The notes below the pieces were generated by a model. That model was not told the DNA's origin, ran no database searches, and saw only the letters and a list, made by a program, of their open reading frames with translations. The translations under genes and the position numbers were made by a program. DNA of 32,653 bases from Candidatus Brocadiaceae bacterium (GTDB lineage: Bacteria; Planctomycetota; Brocadiia; Brocadiales; Bathyanammoxibiaceae), in contig JASEHG010000003.1 of NCBI GenBank assembly GCA_030018855.1, forward strand, positions 1 through 32,653, read 5' to 3'. Shown here piece by piece: positions 21,985-31,365 of the stretch (position 1 is the stretch's first letter; every line of letters begins with the position of its first letter).

Positions 21985-23154
21985 TTACTTACCAATATGA
22001 ATAGTACTTTCATCTTGGGCCCTTTTTTTATTGAGCCAGTAATCGTAAACTGCCTCTGTTTCTTGAATCATACTGTTAATTGTAAAGTGTCTCTTCCATC
22101 GCTCCCGTCCAGCCTCTCCCATCTTTTGGGCCAGTGCTTTATTCTTCAGGAGATAAATTAGCTTCTCTGCAAGAAGTGCAGGATTCTTTGGTGGTACCAA
22201 AAATCCCGTCTCTCCATCCACCACCACTTCCGGAATAGGTCCTACATTAGTGGCCACAATAGGTCTTCCCGCACTCATTGCCTCAAGAAGCACAAGCCCA
22301 AATCCCTCCCAAAGGGAGGAAAGTGCGAATATATCAAATTGATTCATAAGATTAAAGACATCCGCTCTAAAATCGCTAATGATCACACTATCTTCTATAT
22401 GCAAGGTTCTAGCATATTCTTCTAAGTGGTGTCTCATTCTTTTCCCGGCGTGCCCTGCCAGAAATAATTTAGCCTCTGGAAAGTGCTTGAGCACTTCCAC
22501 CATGGCTTCTAACAAAAACTTTTGCCCTTTTTGGGGGACGTATCTGCCTAGCATACCTACTATAGGGCTATCCTCTCTTACAGCGTAACGGATTCTAATA
22601 TTCTCCACCGGCTCGTCAATATTATTCTTAGTGTCAAGCCCATAATAGATTCGTTTTATCTTTTCTTTATTCAATCCTACTTTTTCTCTAAGATAGCATC
22701 CTACCGCATCGGAGATTACTATAACTTGGTTAGCCTTCTGAGTTGTATATTTTGCCACCCAGGCCCAGAAGGGATTCAACAAAAATTCTTCCGTATTGTG
22801 GTAAGTAGTGATAAAGATTGGACCATTATTTAAAACCATTGCTAATCTACCATACAGTTCTGCTTGAAAAAGGTGGCAATGAATTAAATCAAATCTATAA
22901 TCTGCTATAAGTTTCCTCAGCTTAAGGATTGGGAGTGGGTCCAGTTTACCTCTTGCCTGTAGGTCTATTACCCTGATACCAGTCTTAATAAAGTCTTCTT
23001 TCAAGCTGCGGGCGTCATCTGGCCTCTCTGTTAAATAGGCAAGAGTCAGGTCGTACTTCTCCCTGCTCAAATGGGTAGCTAAAGAAAGAAGGTGCATCTC
23101 AGCGCCACCTACGGTACAGGCATCCGTTAAGAGTAAAACTTTTGCCTTTTTCAT
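21985..23154 (-). CDS. GT4-family glycosyltransferase
   Basis: A 389-residue GT-B enzyme. N domain: KVLLLTDACTVGGAEMHLLS, RFDLIHCHLFQAELYGRLAM, FITTYHNTEEF. C domain: VGMLGRYVPQKGQKFLLEAM, LFLAGHAGKRM and the E-x7-E motif in LWEGFGLVLLEAMSAGRPIV with VGPIPEVVVDGETGFLVPP. All catalytic elements are present. The start ATG at 23154 overlaps the deacetylase gene by 4 bases, suggesting linked translation. Sugar specificity cannot be read from sequence. Confidence 0.92.
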   Translation of the reverse strand: MKKAKVLLLTDACTVGGAEMHLLSLATHLSREKYDLTLAYLTERPDDARSLKEDFIKTGIRVIDLQARGKLDPLPILKLRKLIADYRFDLIHCHLFQAELYGRLAMVLNNGPIFITTYHNTEEFLLNPFWAWVAKYTTQKANQVIVISDAVGCYLREKVGLNKEKIKRIYYGLDTKNNIDEPVENIRIRYAVREDSPIVGMLGRYVPQKGQKFLLEAMVEVLKHFPEAKLFLAGHAGKRMRHHLEEYARTLHIEDSVIISDFRADVFNLMNQFDIFALSSLWEGFGLVLLEAMSAGRPIVATNVGPIPEVVVDGETGFLVPPKNPALLAEKLIYLLKNKALAQKMGEAGRERWKRHFTINSMIQETEAVYDYWLNKKRAQDESTIHIGK

Positions 23155-24029
23155 TCCATTATTTCTGCGTATGTAGCCAATCTAAACCCACTATTCTGAA
23201 TGAACGATTTCAGCTCCAGGTTCAATAAGACCTTAAGTTCTTCCTCCCTCTGCCTCGCCATCATCTCGGAGCCTATCATAAAGCTTGTTAGATTATTGCA
23301 TATGTAACTGGGGTGAACCATGAATTGGGATGTATCTTCCTTTATTGAAGAAATGACCTTTTTATATTCACACAACAGCCTTTTCTCATCCCAGTATCTA
23401 TCGGTAAAATAATTTACCACATTATAAAAACTATCTGGAGCCAATATACCCTCTATTTTTAAGATTCTTCTATATCTCCAGCCCATGAAATAGGCATAAG
23501 ACCACTTAATCCAACTGGTTCTTTCCAAAGAGATAGGGTTTCTTGCATCCACAGGCAATAAAAGAGGAACTTTTAAGCTTTTCGCTAAATCTTTGACTAT
23601 CCAAAAGAGACTTGGAAGTAAGATTATTGACTGGTGAGTATCAATATGGAGAGGGTATATACCACTTGTGGTAAGTTTCTCTACTTGGGCATTAAGCTCC
23701 CTCTTAATTTCTTCCGGATTTACTTTATGTGATAACAGCCTTATTATAAGATCTCTTCGGCTATAAAATGAACCGTCACTATTTACCAGGCTTTTCACTT
23801 CCTCGGCTGGTAGCACCGGCCTTCCGTCGGTCAAGTTTAGATGTATCCCTATCCCCAGTCCAGGATTTTCTTTAGCAAGGTGTACGGCTTCTCTAAAGGC
23901 CCACATATTCACAATCATAGTGGTACTTGACACAGTTCCAAACAAGTAGGACTCAATAATTGCCCTGTTTGCCCCTTGCGTAAGACCAAACTCATCTGCA
24001 TTGATAATCAGCTTTTTCATTGACACCAA
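23151..24029 (-). CDS. ChbG/HpnK (YdjC-like) carbohydrate deacetylase
   Basis: A metal-dependent deacetylase of the YdjC family, which removes acetyl groups from N-acetylated sugars. The roughly 290-residue protein starts with KKLIINADEFGLTQGANRAI (metal-binding D-E), then GIGIHLNLTDGRPVL, FYSRRDLIIRLL, and the second metal site LHIDTHQSI. These are all expected. Later residues include FMVHPSYICN, the likely third catalytic His. HpnK members occur in hopanoid loci, but this context is polysaccharide, so a sugar substrate is more likely. The start could be TTG 24029 or GTG 24026, both near AAGGA, or ATG 24020, which begins exactly at the conserved domain. Confidence 0.85.
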   Translation of the reverse strand: MVSMKKLIINADEFGLTQGANRAIIESYLFGTVSSTTMIVNMWAFREAVHLAKENPGLGIGIHLNLTDGRPVLPAEEVKSLVNSDGSFYSRRDLIIRLLSHKVNPEEIKRELNAQVEKLTTSGIYPLHIDTHQSIILLPSLFWIVKDLAKSLKVPLLLPVDARNPISLERTSWIKWSYAYFMGWRYRRILKIEGILAPDSFYNVVNYFTDRYWDEKRLLCEYKKVISSIKEDTSQFMVHPSYICNNLTSFMIGSEMMARQREEELKVLLNLELKSFIQNSGFRLATYAEIME

Positions 24030-24079
24030 CGTTCATCCTTTTTAACACTGACAATAAATGCCCCATGGTTTGCTTGTTT

Positions 24080-26308
24080 CTAAGTGGTAAATTGTTTAAT
24101 AACATAATCCAGGTGTTCTTCTTTTAGACTCTGATGTGTGGGGAGGATTAATATGTGCTCTGAAAGCTTACGTGCCTCCGGATAGCCGGAAGAATATACT
24201 TCCTCGGGCAATACATCCCAGAAGGTCCTTAAGTTTATCCCTTTTCTCAAAAGCCACTTATAGACCCCGTCCCTGTTCGCTATGAGGACAGGAAACCCTA
24301 CAGGACAAACCCCTTCTGTTAATTCCGGAAAGAGCACTTGCAAATCCTTTCTATCTGCAAGGCTTTTAAGGTAGTAATTATAGTTCTCCCTTCTCTTATT
24401 TACAATCTCCTCTACCTTGACTTCTCGGAACAATCTCAAAGAAATAGTAGATATGGTATTTTCCGGGATAACTTCCTTTTTACTATCCCGCCTGATATAG
24501 CCATTTCTTAGTCGGTCATTCTGCAGGAGATAACTCCTCAGGCTCAACCCTGTCTTGAATTCAACCCATTTCTCTAGTAAGGAAACAGTGGGGGATATAG
24601 AATAACCCTTTCCAATATTTTTAGCTTCAACAGCCCTTTCAGTATTTAACAAGAGCATGCCCCCATCTGGAAGGGGAAGTGTTTTCCTCAGGCTGAAAAT
24701 GCCAAAGGCTCCAAAAGTTCCTAGCGGTCTGCCACCTACCCTACTAAAAAGGGCGTGGGCGCAGTCCTCTATGAGAAGTAGCCCCTTCTCACTGCAAAAC
24801 CTTAATACCTTATCTAAGGGCTGTGAGAAACCGAAATAATGGATAATTAGCAAGGCGCTTGCACCCGTGGATTTGGATTCAAGGTCTTTAAAATCTGGTT
24901 CTAGATTCTCCTTCACTTCGTAGAACCTTACTCTCAGTCCTGCCTGCTCAATTGTACTGACCACGGAGCCGCATACATAGGCTGGTATCAAAATGACTTC
25001 TTCTGTGGCAAATCCACATAGCCTTAAGCCCTTTAACAAGGCCGTTCTACCATCCTTAAAAAAGATAGGCTTACTTGAAAAATATCCTGGGGGGTCTACT
25101 TTTGAGGCAGTCGCCTTAAATACCTCTACTGGTGACAAGACAGCATCGGGGGGGATATAGGTGATTTTGATCCCTAAAGAAGCCCTCCATTGTTGCAACT
25201 TGGCAAGGATAACTCTCAATATCTTCAACCTTCGCACTTCGGCGTAAAGGAATAGATAAAGAAGATAGATAGGGAAAGTAACTCTACCTTTTAAGGTGGG
25301 GCTTGAGAAAACGATTCTCTTATTCTGTCTCGCTCCAGAAATCCAGCGGGATTTATACTGAAGCTCCCCTCTAGTGAAATCAATCTCCCGGAGTCCTGAT
25401 TTGAAGGCATCCTCTAAGATATGCATTAAAAGGATCATCCCAGAAGCGTATTTTGCATAACAGGGGTCATAAGCAGGGGTGTAGTGAAGGTATCTGCCGT
25501 TCCACTGAAAGGAATAACTAAAAGCGATAACCTTTTCATTTAGCAGAAGCAGGTCTAATCTCAGCATCTTTCTTGCGAGGTAATCTCTTGCAAGCTCCGA
25601 GTAAAATTCTTGCCCTCCAGGTGTGGAAAATCTAGAATAAATAGCATAACCTTTCCACCGCTTTCTATGAATTTCAAAGACCTGTGGTAAATAATGTTCA
25701 AGTTCTTCTCTGGCCTGGATTTTTTTGAATTCAAGTTTGCCTAAGCTTTCTAAGTGCCTTTTTCTCTGTTTGAGGTTATACTTAAATTTTTTGTCTTGTT
25801 GTTTTAAGAAGCTGTCCCAATCCCCATTTATCTCCAGGTAGGGACATCTCCACGTATCGTATGAAATAGCCTTCCATCCTTCTTTTTTAAGCAACTCACG
25901 AAGGAGCTCGTAGTTGCTTGATTCTTCAGGGAAATCCTTCAAGTCACATACATCCCACTGCCCTTTCTTTTCCCTTAAAGAAGAAATAAGGATTTCAATA
26001 GAGGCCTCTTTAGAGTCAGTGTCTACAATAAAATCCAGATAATCCCCATCGTCATGACCTATAAATTCCAATCTTTTCACAAAAAAGGTTGACTTCAATC
26101 CTAGCGGGAAGAAGGCCTTAAGCTCGTTGCCATTCCATAGGGTAAAGATAAAAGGCTTCGTCTTTGTGCACAAAAGTTTTAACCAATTCCTAACCCATTC
26201 TCTGGTAAGGAACACAGGAACGGAGCCAACCTTCCCCAGGAGCGACTCCCATTGAGGCTCTATGGCCTTTATCCCCTCAGTATCCCCTATAAACCTTACT
26301 TCCAACAA
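24080..26308 (-). CDS. Fusion of FemAB/BcsL-like acetyltransferase and DegT-family aminotransferase
   Basis: One uninterrupted frame of 742 residues with two enzymes. Residues about 1-380 form a GNAT-fold domain of the CelD/BcsL/FemAB type (FLTREWVRNWL, FIGHDDGDYLDFIV, KFKYNLKQRKRHLE, HRKRWKGYAIYSRF, EIDFTRGELQYKSRW). Residues about 400-742 form a DegT/DnrJ/EryC1 PLP-dependent sugar aminotransferase domain (KDGRTALLKGLRL, ILIPAYVCGSVVST, IEDCAHALFSRVGG with the PLP-ring Asp, and the probable Schiff-base Lys in SLRKTLPLPDGGML). It might aminate a nucleotide sugar and acylate the new amine. TTG at 26308 is preferred because GGGAGA lies 6 bases upstream; GTG at 26359 would overlap the previous gene by 83 bases. 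Confidence 0.85.
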   Translation of the reverse strand: MLEVRFIGDTEGIKAIEPQWESLLGKVGSVPVFLTREWVRNWLKLLCTKTKPFIFTLWNGNELKAFFPLGLKSTFFVKRLEFIGHDDGDYLDFIVDTDSKEASIEILISSLREKKGQWDVCDLKDFPEESSNYELLRELLKKEGWKAISYDTWRCPYLEINGDWDSFLKQQDKKFKYNLKQRKRHLESLGKLEFKKIQAREELEHYLPQVFEIHRKRWKGYAIYSRFSTPGGQEFYSELARDYLARKMLRLDLLLLNEKVIAFSYSFQWNGRYLHYTPAYDPCYAKYASGMILLMHILEDAFKSGLREIDFTRGELQYKSRWISGARQNKRIVFSSPTLKGRVTFPIYLLYLFLYAEVRRLKILRVILAKLQQWRASLGIKITYIPPDAVLSPVEVFKATASKVDPPGYFSSKPIFFKDGRTALLKGLRLCGFATEEVILIPAYVCGSVVSTIEQAGLRVRFYEVKENLEPDFKDLESKSTGASALLIIHYFGFSQPLDKVLRFCSEKGLLLIEDCAHALFSRVGGRPLGTFGAFGIFSLRKTLPLPDGGMLLLNTERAVEAKNIGKGYSISPTVSLLEKWVEFKTGLSLRSYLLQNDRLRNGYIRRDSKKEVIPENTISTISLRLFREVKVEEIVNKRRENYNYYLKSLADRKDLQVLFPELTEGVCPVGFPVLIANRDGVYKWLLRKGINLRTFWDVLPEEVYSSGYPEARKLSEHILILPTHQSLKEEHLDYVIKQFTT

Positions 26309-27770
26309 CGTCTGTCTCCCTGAATGTTTGTCTTTCCTGCAGGGCGATCCTTCTGGCACTCATTACTAGTCCTGCTAATGCCCAGAAAATACCCGTAACA
26401 GGATTACCTGTTTCCAGAGTAACTACACCCCACATTGCCGCATAGAATCCTAAAAAACTCACAAATAGGGCCTTACTCAGTTGGGCATAGAAGGGGTCCT
26501 CACTTATACTCCTGAGTTTCCATGTAAGATAAAGGATGTAACTGTGAAGGCCTATAAAAATGATAAGCCCTGGTATCCCCAAATCTACCAGCGTCTCTAC
26601 ATATTGATTGTGAGAGTCGGTACCTCCACTCAAAAGAGAGGCACTAGCCCAAAAACCCCCTGACCAACCGTATCCAAATATTGGGCTATGAGCCCCGAAA
26701 GAAAGTTTGTTATACCAGATGTCCCACCTGGTCGTGGTACTGGACCCCGGGTCAAACAGAAATTCACGCCTAGATATATCAAAAACCTCAAATTCAGATA
26801 AAACTCTATGGAAGAAATAATCTTTTAAGAAATAAAAAACCAATCCACCCAGGATTAAAAGTTGGATTAAGGATTTGATTCTCCTTCGTCTTAGTTGATG
26901 TATAAGAAACAATAAGAGGACCACAGTCCCCAGGTAGGCCGAACGAGACCCAGTCAAGATTATCCCTACCAATATGAGGGATGAAAGAATCCATCTTTTA
27001 GTGTGCCCCCCCTTTTCAAGAAAGGACATGAGTACCGGGAAAGAGAATAATAAGATAGCTTGACCAAGTATATTGGGATTACCAATAGTCCCTACACTCC
27101 GATAGTCAATACTCCCATAAATGGCGCCTTTTCTCGGGTTGAAGATTTGCGTTGGGAGGTAAAATCCAGTAAATGCCCCGATTCTCTGGATAATAGCAAG
27201 TCCCACTTGAAAAATAACACAGAACATCACAATTTTGGAAAAGCTTTTTATCTTCTCTTTTCCATCAACAAAGCCTCCCACAAGAAAGAATAGAGAGGTC
27301 ATGGAGAGAGTCCTGAGGAGGGATACAAGGGTGAAGTAGAAATGGTCCTCCCCGAGTCTATAATTATATGCCACAGAGACAAGCCCCCAGGCAAACAGGG
27401 CATAAATTAAAGGGTTAATCGGGGTAGAGGGCCATTTCTTCCTTCCCAATGCAATGCCACTTCCGAGCCTGAAAAAGAGCAAAAGGATTATCGGGTCCCA
27501 AATATAAAACCCCAGGGAACCTAGCTTCAAAATCATAAAGTGCTCGGTAGGAGTTAATTGAATGGCTAGAAAACAAAGAATTAATGCGGCAAATTCGGGT
27601 ATAAAAAGCAGCGCTAAAAATCCAAAGATGCCTAAGAACGAGAAGTAATTCTCGGCTGCTATAGATTTACCTATTAAATAGCCGAGGATTACAATTAAAA
27701 AGATCCCCATCCATGGGCCAATAGAGGGAACATTTCTTATTAATCTTAATCGTACAGTTTGCAGCCCCAT
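26277..27770 (-). CDS. O-antigen ligase / polysaccharide polymerase (Wzy/WaaL family)
   Basis: A 497-residue integral membrane protein with about 11-12 hydrophobic segments. Family hallmarks are the TGSRSAYLGTVVLLLF segment and, near the C terminus, a large periplasmic loop with WDIWYNKLSFGAHSPIFGYG and DSHNQYVETLVDLGIPGLII (H-N motif). Enzymes of this family either polymerise repeat units (Wzy) or attach glycans to lipid A or protein; the sequence does not decide between them. The ATG at 27770 has no strong ribosome binding site. The 3' end overlaps the fusion gene by about 32 bases. Confidence 0.88.
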   Translation of the reverse strand: MGLQTVRLRLIRNVPSIGPWMGIFLIVILGYLIGKSIAAENYFSFLGIFGFLALLFIPEFAALILCFLAIQLTPTEHFMILKLGSLGFYIWDPIILLLFFRLGSGIALGRKKWPSTPINPLIYALFAWGLVSVAYNYRLGEDHFYFTLVSLLRTLSMTSLFFLVGGFVDGKEKIKSFSKIVMFCVIFQVGLAIIQRIGAFTGFYLPTQIFNPRKGAIYGSIDYRSVGTIGNPNILGQAILLFSFPVLMSFLEKGGHTKRWILSSLILVGIILTGSRSAYLGTVVLLLFLIHQLRRRRIKSLIQLLILGGLVFYFLKDYFFHRVLSEFEVFDISRREFLFDPGSSTTTRWDIWYNKLSFGAHSPIFGYGWSGGFWASASLLSGGTDSHNQYVETLVDLGIPGLIIFIGLHSYILYLTWKLRSISEDPFYAQLSKALFVSFLGFYAAMWGVVTLETGNPVTGIFWALAGLVMSARRIALQERQTFRETDVVGSKVYRGY

Positions 27771-28136
27771 ATGGTAAGCTGGAATCTCCCTTTCCTGTCC
27801 ACTTGTCTATAAATTAGGAGAAATTGCCGAGGCTTTGATGCCCTGAATAACCTGCCCAAAATCCCGCTAATCTGGGAACCTTGCTAAGGTATGCCCTGCT
27901 TCTAAAGAGCCACTGCCCGCATAAAAAGCATAGTTGCTGCCATTGCCTTTAGTAAAACTTGGTTCTTAATCTATCGAGACCCCTGCAAAAACTCCTATTT
28001 ATATAGTCCAGTGCAGCACTCCCTCCCCCTTGAGGGGGGAGAGAAGGTTGAAAATCCGCCTCAGGCGGGGAGGGGGTGAAGTTAAGTAAACTGTTAGACT
28101 TTTTCAGAGCTCTCCTATTGTCAGAACCCCATTGAT
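27771..28136. other. Intergenic region within the polysaccharide cluster
   Basis: A 366-base gap, the largest in the cluster. It contains one composite palindromic repeat (28017-28080) and no convincing gene. It may hold a promoter for the leftward genes starting at 27770, but I could not identify one with confidence. Confidence 0.5.
28017..28080. repeat. Composite palindromic repeat
   Basis: CCCTCCCCCTTGAGGGGGG hairpin, then TCCGCCTCAGGCGG (28055-28068), then GGAGGGGGTGAA pairing back to the left arm. It is the only element of these families seen in the 18.6-32.6 kb cluster, and it is intergenic. Confidence 0.65.
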
Positions 28137-29312
28137 TTATCCCCCCTGGATAATGGTTTTAAATCTCTCAACAGTTTTTTCTAGTGTAAAGTCCGCAACG
28201 ACCCGGAATCCCTCAAGCCTTAGTTCTTCCCTTTGTTTCTCATCTTTTAAGAGTTCCAGTATTTTATCACAAAACAGGTCTATTTTGTTAACTGGGGTGA
28301 TGTACTCCTTTTGCTTTTGGCTGGTAAAGGCTAGTACGCCTCCACCTCCAGTGGTTGAGACGAAGGGCACCCCCGTTGCCATTGCCTCAAGAAGGACCCG
28401 TCCGAATTCCTCCCTGGAGGCAGGGTGGATATAAATGTCAGAAATAATAAAATAGTTCTTTACCAATCTGTTTGGTACACTACCGATGACTCTAACCCAA
28501 TCTTTTAACCTTTTTCTCTCTATCTCCTTTATTAGCTCTTCCTTATATGGTCCGTCCCCAGCTATAATAAACACCACCTTTTTATGACAATCTTTAATCT
28601 TTTCAACAATTGAAGGCAAAAGGTGTACCCCTTTATGCTCTCCAAGGGTGCCTAGATATAGAATTACCTTTTCATCTTTAATACAAAGCTCCTCCCTTAA
28701 AATTTTTTTAGCCCTTCCATCTAAGAACGGGTTTAGCCTCTGCGTATTTATCCAGTTGGGAATAACCAGAATCTTTCTTCCACTGAGGCCAAAATTTTTC
28801 TCGTAATACCTTGCCATAAAGTGGGAGCAGGTAACAAGAAAGGTTGCCCATTGAAATGCCAGTACGGTGGGGAGGTCTATCAGGAACTTCCTTTTCATTG
28901 CCGCCAGGCTAAATTCCCACCTGGCAAAATAGGCCTTATTCTCTACACAGCTCCATATATAAGTTTCTCCCCCCAAAATCTTTGTAACAATAGAAGCTAT
29001 CAAGGCAGGAAGGAGGTTGTAGTGGATGTAAAATTTTTTATACCCCTTCAATCTCAGTACTACTAACAAGATAAAAAGCTCAAGAATACGCAAAGGCAGG
29101 AACTTAAATCTCTGTACATAACACCCTACGAGGTTTTTTATTTGTGGTTTTCCAGAAGAGTTCTCGACCACAAGAGATATATTTATGTCCTCCCCAAGCC
29201 TCTCTATAAGCTCATAAAGATGAAAGTAATGAGTTGCTGTATTTTGCTCATAGCAGGGAAGGAGGTAGCAGAGTTTCTTACGATTAATTTTATTTTCAAT
29301 CCTTTTGTCCAA
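28137..29312 (-). CDS. GT4-family glycosyltransferase
   Basis: A 391-residue GT-B enzyme: KLCYLLPCYEQNTATHYFHL at the N terminus, FYIHYNLLPALIASIVTKIL, and NWINTQRLNPFLDGRAKKIL. The C domain has LYLGTLGEHKGVHLLPSIV, FIIAGDGPYKEELI and the E-x7-E motif in REEFGRVLLEAMATGVPFVS. The TTG at 29312 directly follows the methyltransferase stop (5-base gap); an in-frame TTG slightly downstream before KINRKK is possible. It is part of a three-gene run with the methyltransferase and the next glycosyltransferase. Confidence 0.9.
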   Translation of the reverse strand: MDKRIENKINRKKLCYLLPCYEQNTATHYFHLYELIERLGEDINISLVVENSSGKPQIKNLVGCYVQRFKFLPLRILELFILLVVLRLKGYKKFYIHYNLLPALIASIVTKILGGETYIWSCVENKAYFARWEFSLAAMKRKFLIDLPTVLAFQWATFLVTCSHFMARYYEKNFGLSGRKILVIPNWINTQRLNPFLDGRAKKILREELCIKDEKVILYLGTLGEHKGVHLLPSIVEKIKDCHKKVVFIIAGDGPYKEELIKEIERKRLKDWVRVIGSVPNRLVKNYFIISDIYIHPASREEFGRVLLEAMATGVPFVSTTGGGGVLAFTSQKQKEYITPVNKIDLFCDKILELLKDEKQREELRLEGFRVVADFTLEKTVERFKTIIQGG

Positions 29313-29317
29313 CCCTT

Positions 29318-29959
29318 TTAACGTCCTGCTATAACAAAATAACCCAACACGTAAGAATGTTCAAAACGGTCACCGAAAGCTATTTTCACTAAGAAGTCCA
29401 ATCCGAGGGCAATCAGGTTTGCCATTATTTTTAGAGGGAATACTTTTAGACTTACTCCAGACAAATTAGCACCAACAGTAAAGATACCGCCTTTTGAGAC
29501 AATCCGTATATGAGTGAAACCGCCCCTTCGAAAGATTTTTTCCAGTGCGCTGTGGGTATACCTAAAGTAATCATGAGGGTCCGCATGAAACTCTTTCAAG
29601 AAAGGGACAAAACATAAAACCAGCCCTGAGGGCTTTAGAACTCTTTTAGTCTCTATTATAAGTTCTTGATAGCTGAAAACATGTTCAAGCAGGTTAAACA
29701 GAAGAACGTAATCAAAGACCTCGCTTCCAAGAGGCAGGCCCTTCTCTAAATCGGCCACAATTTGTGGTTTATTCTTGAGAGCGATATCAACAGCAAAAAT
29801 TCTACAATCGCCTGTACGAGGGTTAAGATAGTTCCAATATGTTGCGGAGTTATAACCCCCTAAGTCCAGAATATTTCCAGATAAGGGGGGGAACTTTTTT
29901 AACTCTCTGTGCATGAAAGCACGTATTGGGGAATAGCCTTTTAAAATCTCAAACAGCAT
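29318..29959 (-). CDS. Class I SAM-dependent methyltransferase
   Basis: A 213-residue protein with the Rossmann-like methyltransferase fold: motif I NILDLGGYNSATYW, motif II FAVDIALKN, motif III region GSEVFDYVLLFNLLEHVFSY, then KRVLKPSGLVLCFVPF and HDYFRYTHSALEKIF. This pattern is typical of methyltransferase_11 proteins in glycan clusters, which cap or decorate sugars by O-methylation. The acceptor is not predictable. It overlaps the upstream glycosyltransferase stop by 1 base and is followed after 5 bases by the next glycosyltransferase. Confidence 0.88.
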   Translation of the reverse strand: MLFEILKGYSPIRAFMHRELKKFPPLSGNILDLGGYNSATYWNYLNPRTGDCRIFAVDIALKNKPQIVADLEKGLPLGSEVFDYVLLFNLLEHVFSYQELIIETKRVLKPSGLVLCFVPFLKEFHADPHDYFRYTHSALEKIFRRGGFTHIRIVSKGGIFTVGANLSGVSLKVFPLKIMANLIALGLDFLVKIAFGDRFEHSYVLGYFVIAGR

Positions 29960-31122
29960 CAGATAAGGTCGGAGATAAATTCTAGGAATTTATTTGCCCA
30001 TACATCACTGTTGTGTTTCTCTTTAACACTTTGATATGCCGACTTGCCAATCCTTGTTCTAAGGGCCTTATCTTTCCACAAAATTTCAATATGGCTTGCA
30101 ATCGCCTCAGGCGCATAAGGCGGTACTACTACACCAGATTCCATATGCTTCACAACTTCAATTGTTCCGGTGGCAGAAGTCAGTATAACTGGTTTTCTTC
30201 GTGCCATAGCTTCCAGACAAGAGCCGTTACATCCCTCCATTATAGAAGGCATAATAAAGATATCGCATTGGTCGTAAAGCTCTAGAACTCGCTCCCTTTC
30301 AATATAACCCCAAAAAGCAACGTTAGCTTGAATGTCTAGTTTTTCAGCTAGTGATTGCAGTTCCTTGAGGTTACCCATATCCCCGCCCACCACTATGTAT
30401 TTAAACGGCAGGCCCTTTAATTTTAAGAGCTTGCATGCCTCCAGTGCATCACTAACCCTTTTTATCTTTCTTAAACCACATACAGTCAAAAGACGCATAC
30501 TTTCATCAGATGTATTAGGATGCAAATTAATGTGCTCATTTTGAAGAAATTTATCGGATACGAAAGGATAGATGACGGCTATATTGTTTCTCCTAATCTT
30601 CCAGAAATCTTCAATTCTATCTTTTAGGTTCTGGCTCACCGACTCTATAGCCGTTGCGTAGCGTAAAGTATAACGAACAAGGAGACGAACTTTCCAACTT
30701 GTAAAAGCCCCTTCCTTAAATTCCTGTGAATAATTGACATCCGATCCCCTAACACTAACTACTGCAGGGACACGCAAAAGTTGGGATGCTACCGTCCCAG
30801 TAAAACCTGCTATCCCTGCCCAAAATGCATAAAGAAGGTCTATCTTTTCCTTCTTATGAATTTGCCTAACTTTATGTAAAGCCTTGGCAAAAAAGGAGGG
30901 GAAATAAATTTTTGAATTTCCGCAGTATAATCTATAAACATCAAGATTTCCACTAAACTCTTCAGAGGGTTGCCCAATAGATTGTAAAGTAACTACAGAA
31001 ACTTTCACCCCTTTTTTAACTAAAGTATTAACATAATCATAAACACGATGTCCCGCATAAGTTTGTTCAGAAATATAACTTTCTGTTATTACACAAATAT
31101 GCAAGTTAATACCTTCCGTCAA
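29959..31122 (-). CDS. GT4-family glycosyltransferase
   Basis: A 387-residue GT-B enzyme. N domain: LHICVITESYISEQTYAGHR with VYDYV, DLLYAFWAGIAGFTGTVASQ and VSVRGSDVNYS. C domain: LLTVCGLRKIKRVSDALEAC, YIVVGGDMGNLKELQ and the E-x7-E motif in MEGCNGSCLEAMARRKPVIL with TGTIEVV. The loop sequence NGSC is unusual between the two Glu residues, but both are present. The start is TTG at 31122. A 243-base gap separates it from the upstream radical-SAM gene. Confidence 0.9.
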   Translation of the reverse strand: MTEGINLHICVITESYISEQTYAGHRVYDYVNTLVKKGVKVSVVTLQSIGQPSEEFSGNLDVYRLYCGNSKIYFPSFFAKALHKVRQIHKKEKIDLLYAFWAGIAGFTGTVASQLLRVPAVVSVRGSDVNYSQEFKEGAFTSWKVRLLVRYTLRYATAIESVSQNLKDRIEDFWKIRRNNIAVIYPFVSDKFLQNEHINLHPNTSDESMRLLTVCGLRKIKRVSDALEACKLLKLKGLPFKYIVVGGDMGNLKELQSLAEKLDIQANVAFWGYIERERVLELYDQCDIFIMPSIMEGCNGSCLEAMARRKPVILTSATGTIEVVKHMESGVVVPPYAPEAIASHIEILWKDKALRTRIGKSAYQSVKEKHNSDVWANKFLEFISDLI

Positions 31123-31365
31123 TCCATGACCAAATTAATGACTGTAGGTTCTCCCAGACATCTAGTACAATCTCCTCTTGTGGAAGTCTTAGGGTTTCCA
31201 TGGGATGTGTCTCCTTTCTGAATTCAAGGTTAACTAAACACACCAGAAAAGGTTACACCCTCTCCCTTAAATTTCCACAACAAATTTTACATTGCCCATG
31301 ATTGTAAAGATGCCTTTGAGCGCCACCCTGCTCGGAAGAGGTTATAAGAAACAGCAGTTTTCTTC

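Noticed and set aside
30100..30130. GCCTCAGGCGCATAAGGCGG inside a glycosyltransferase as a palindromic insert
   Set aside because: It lacks the family's symmetric core, and the encoded residues (PYAPEAIAS) are normal for GT4 C domains.
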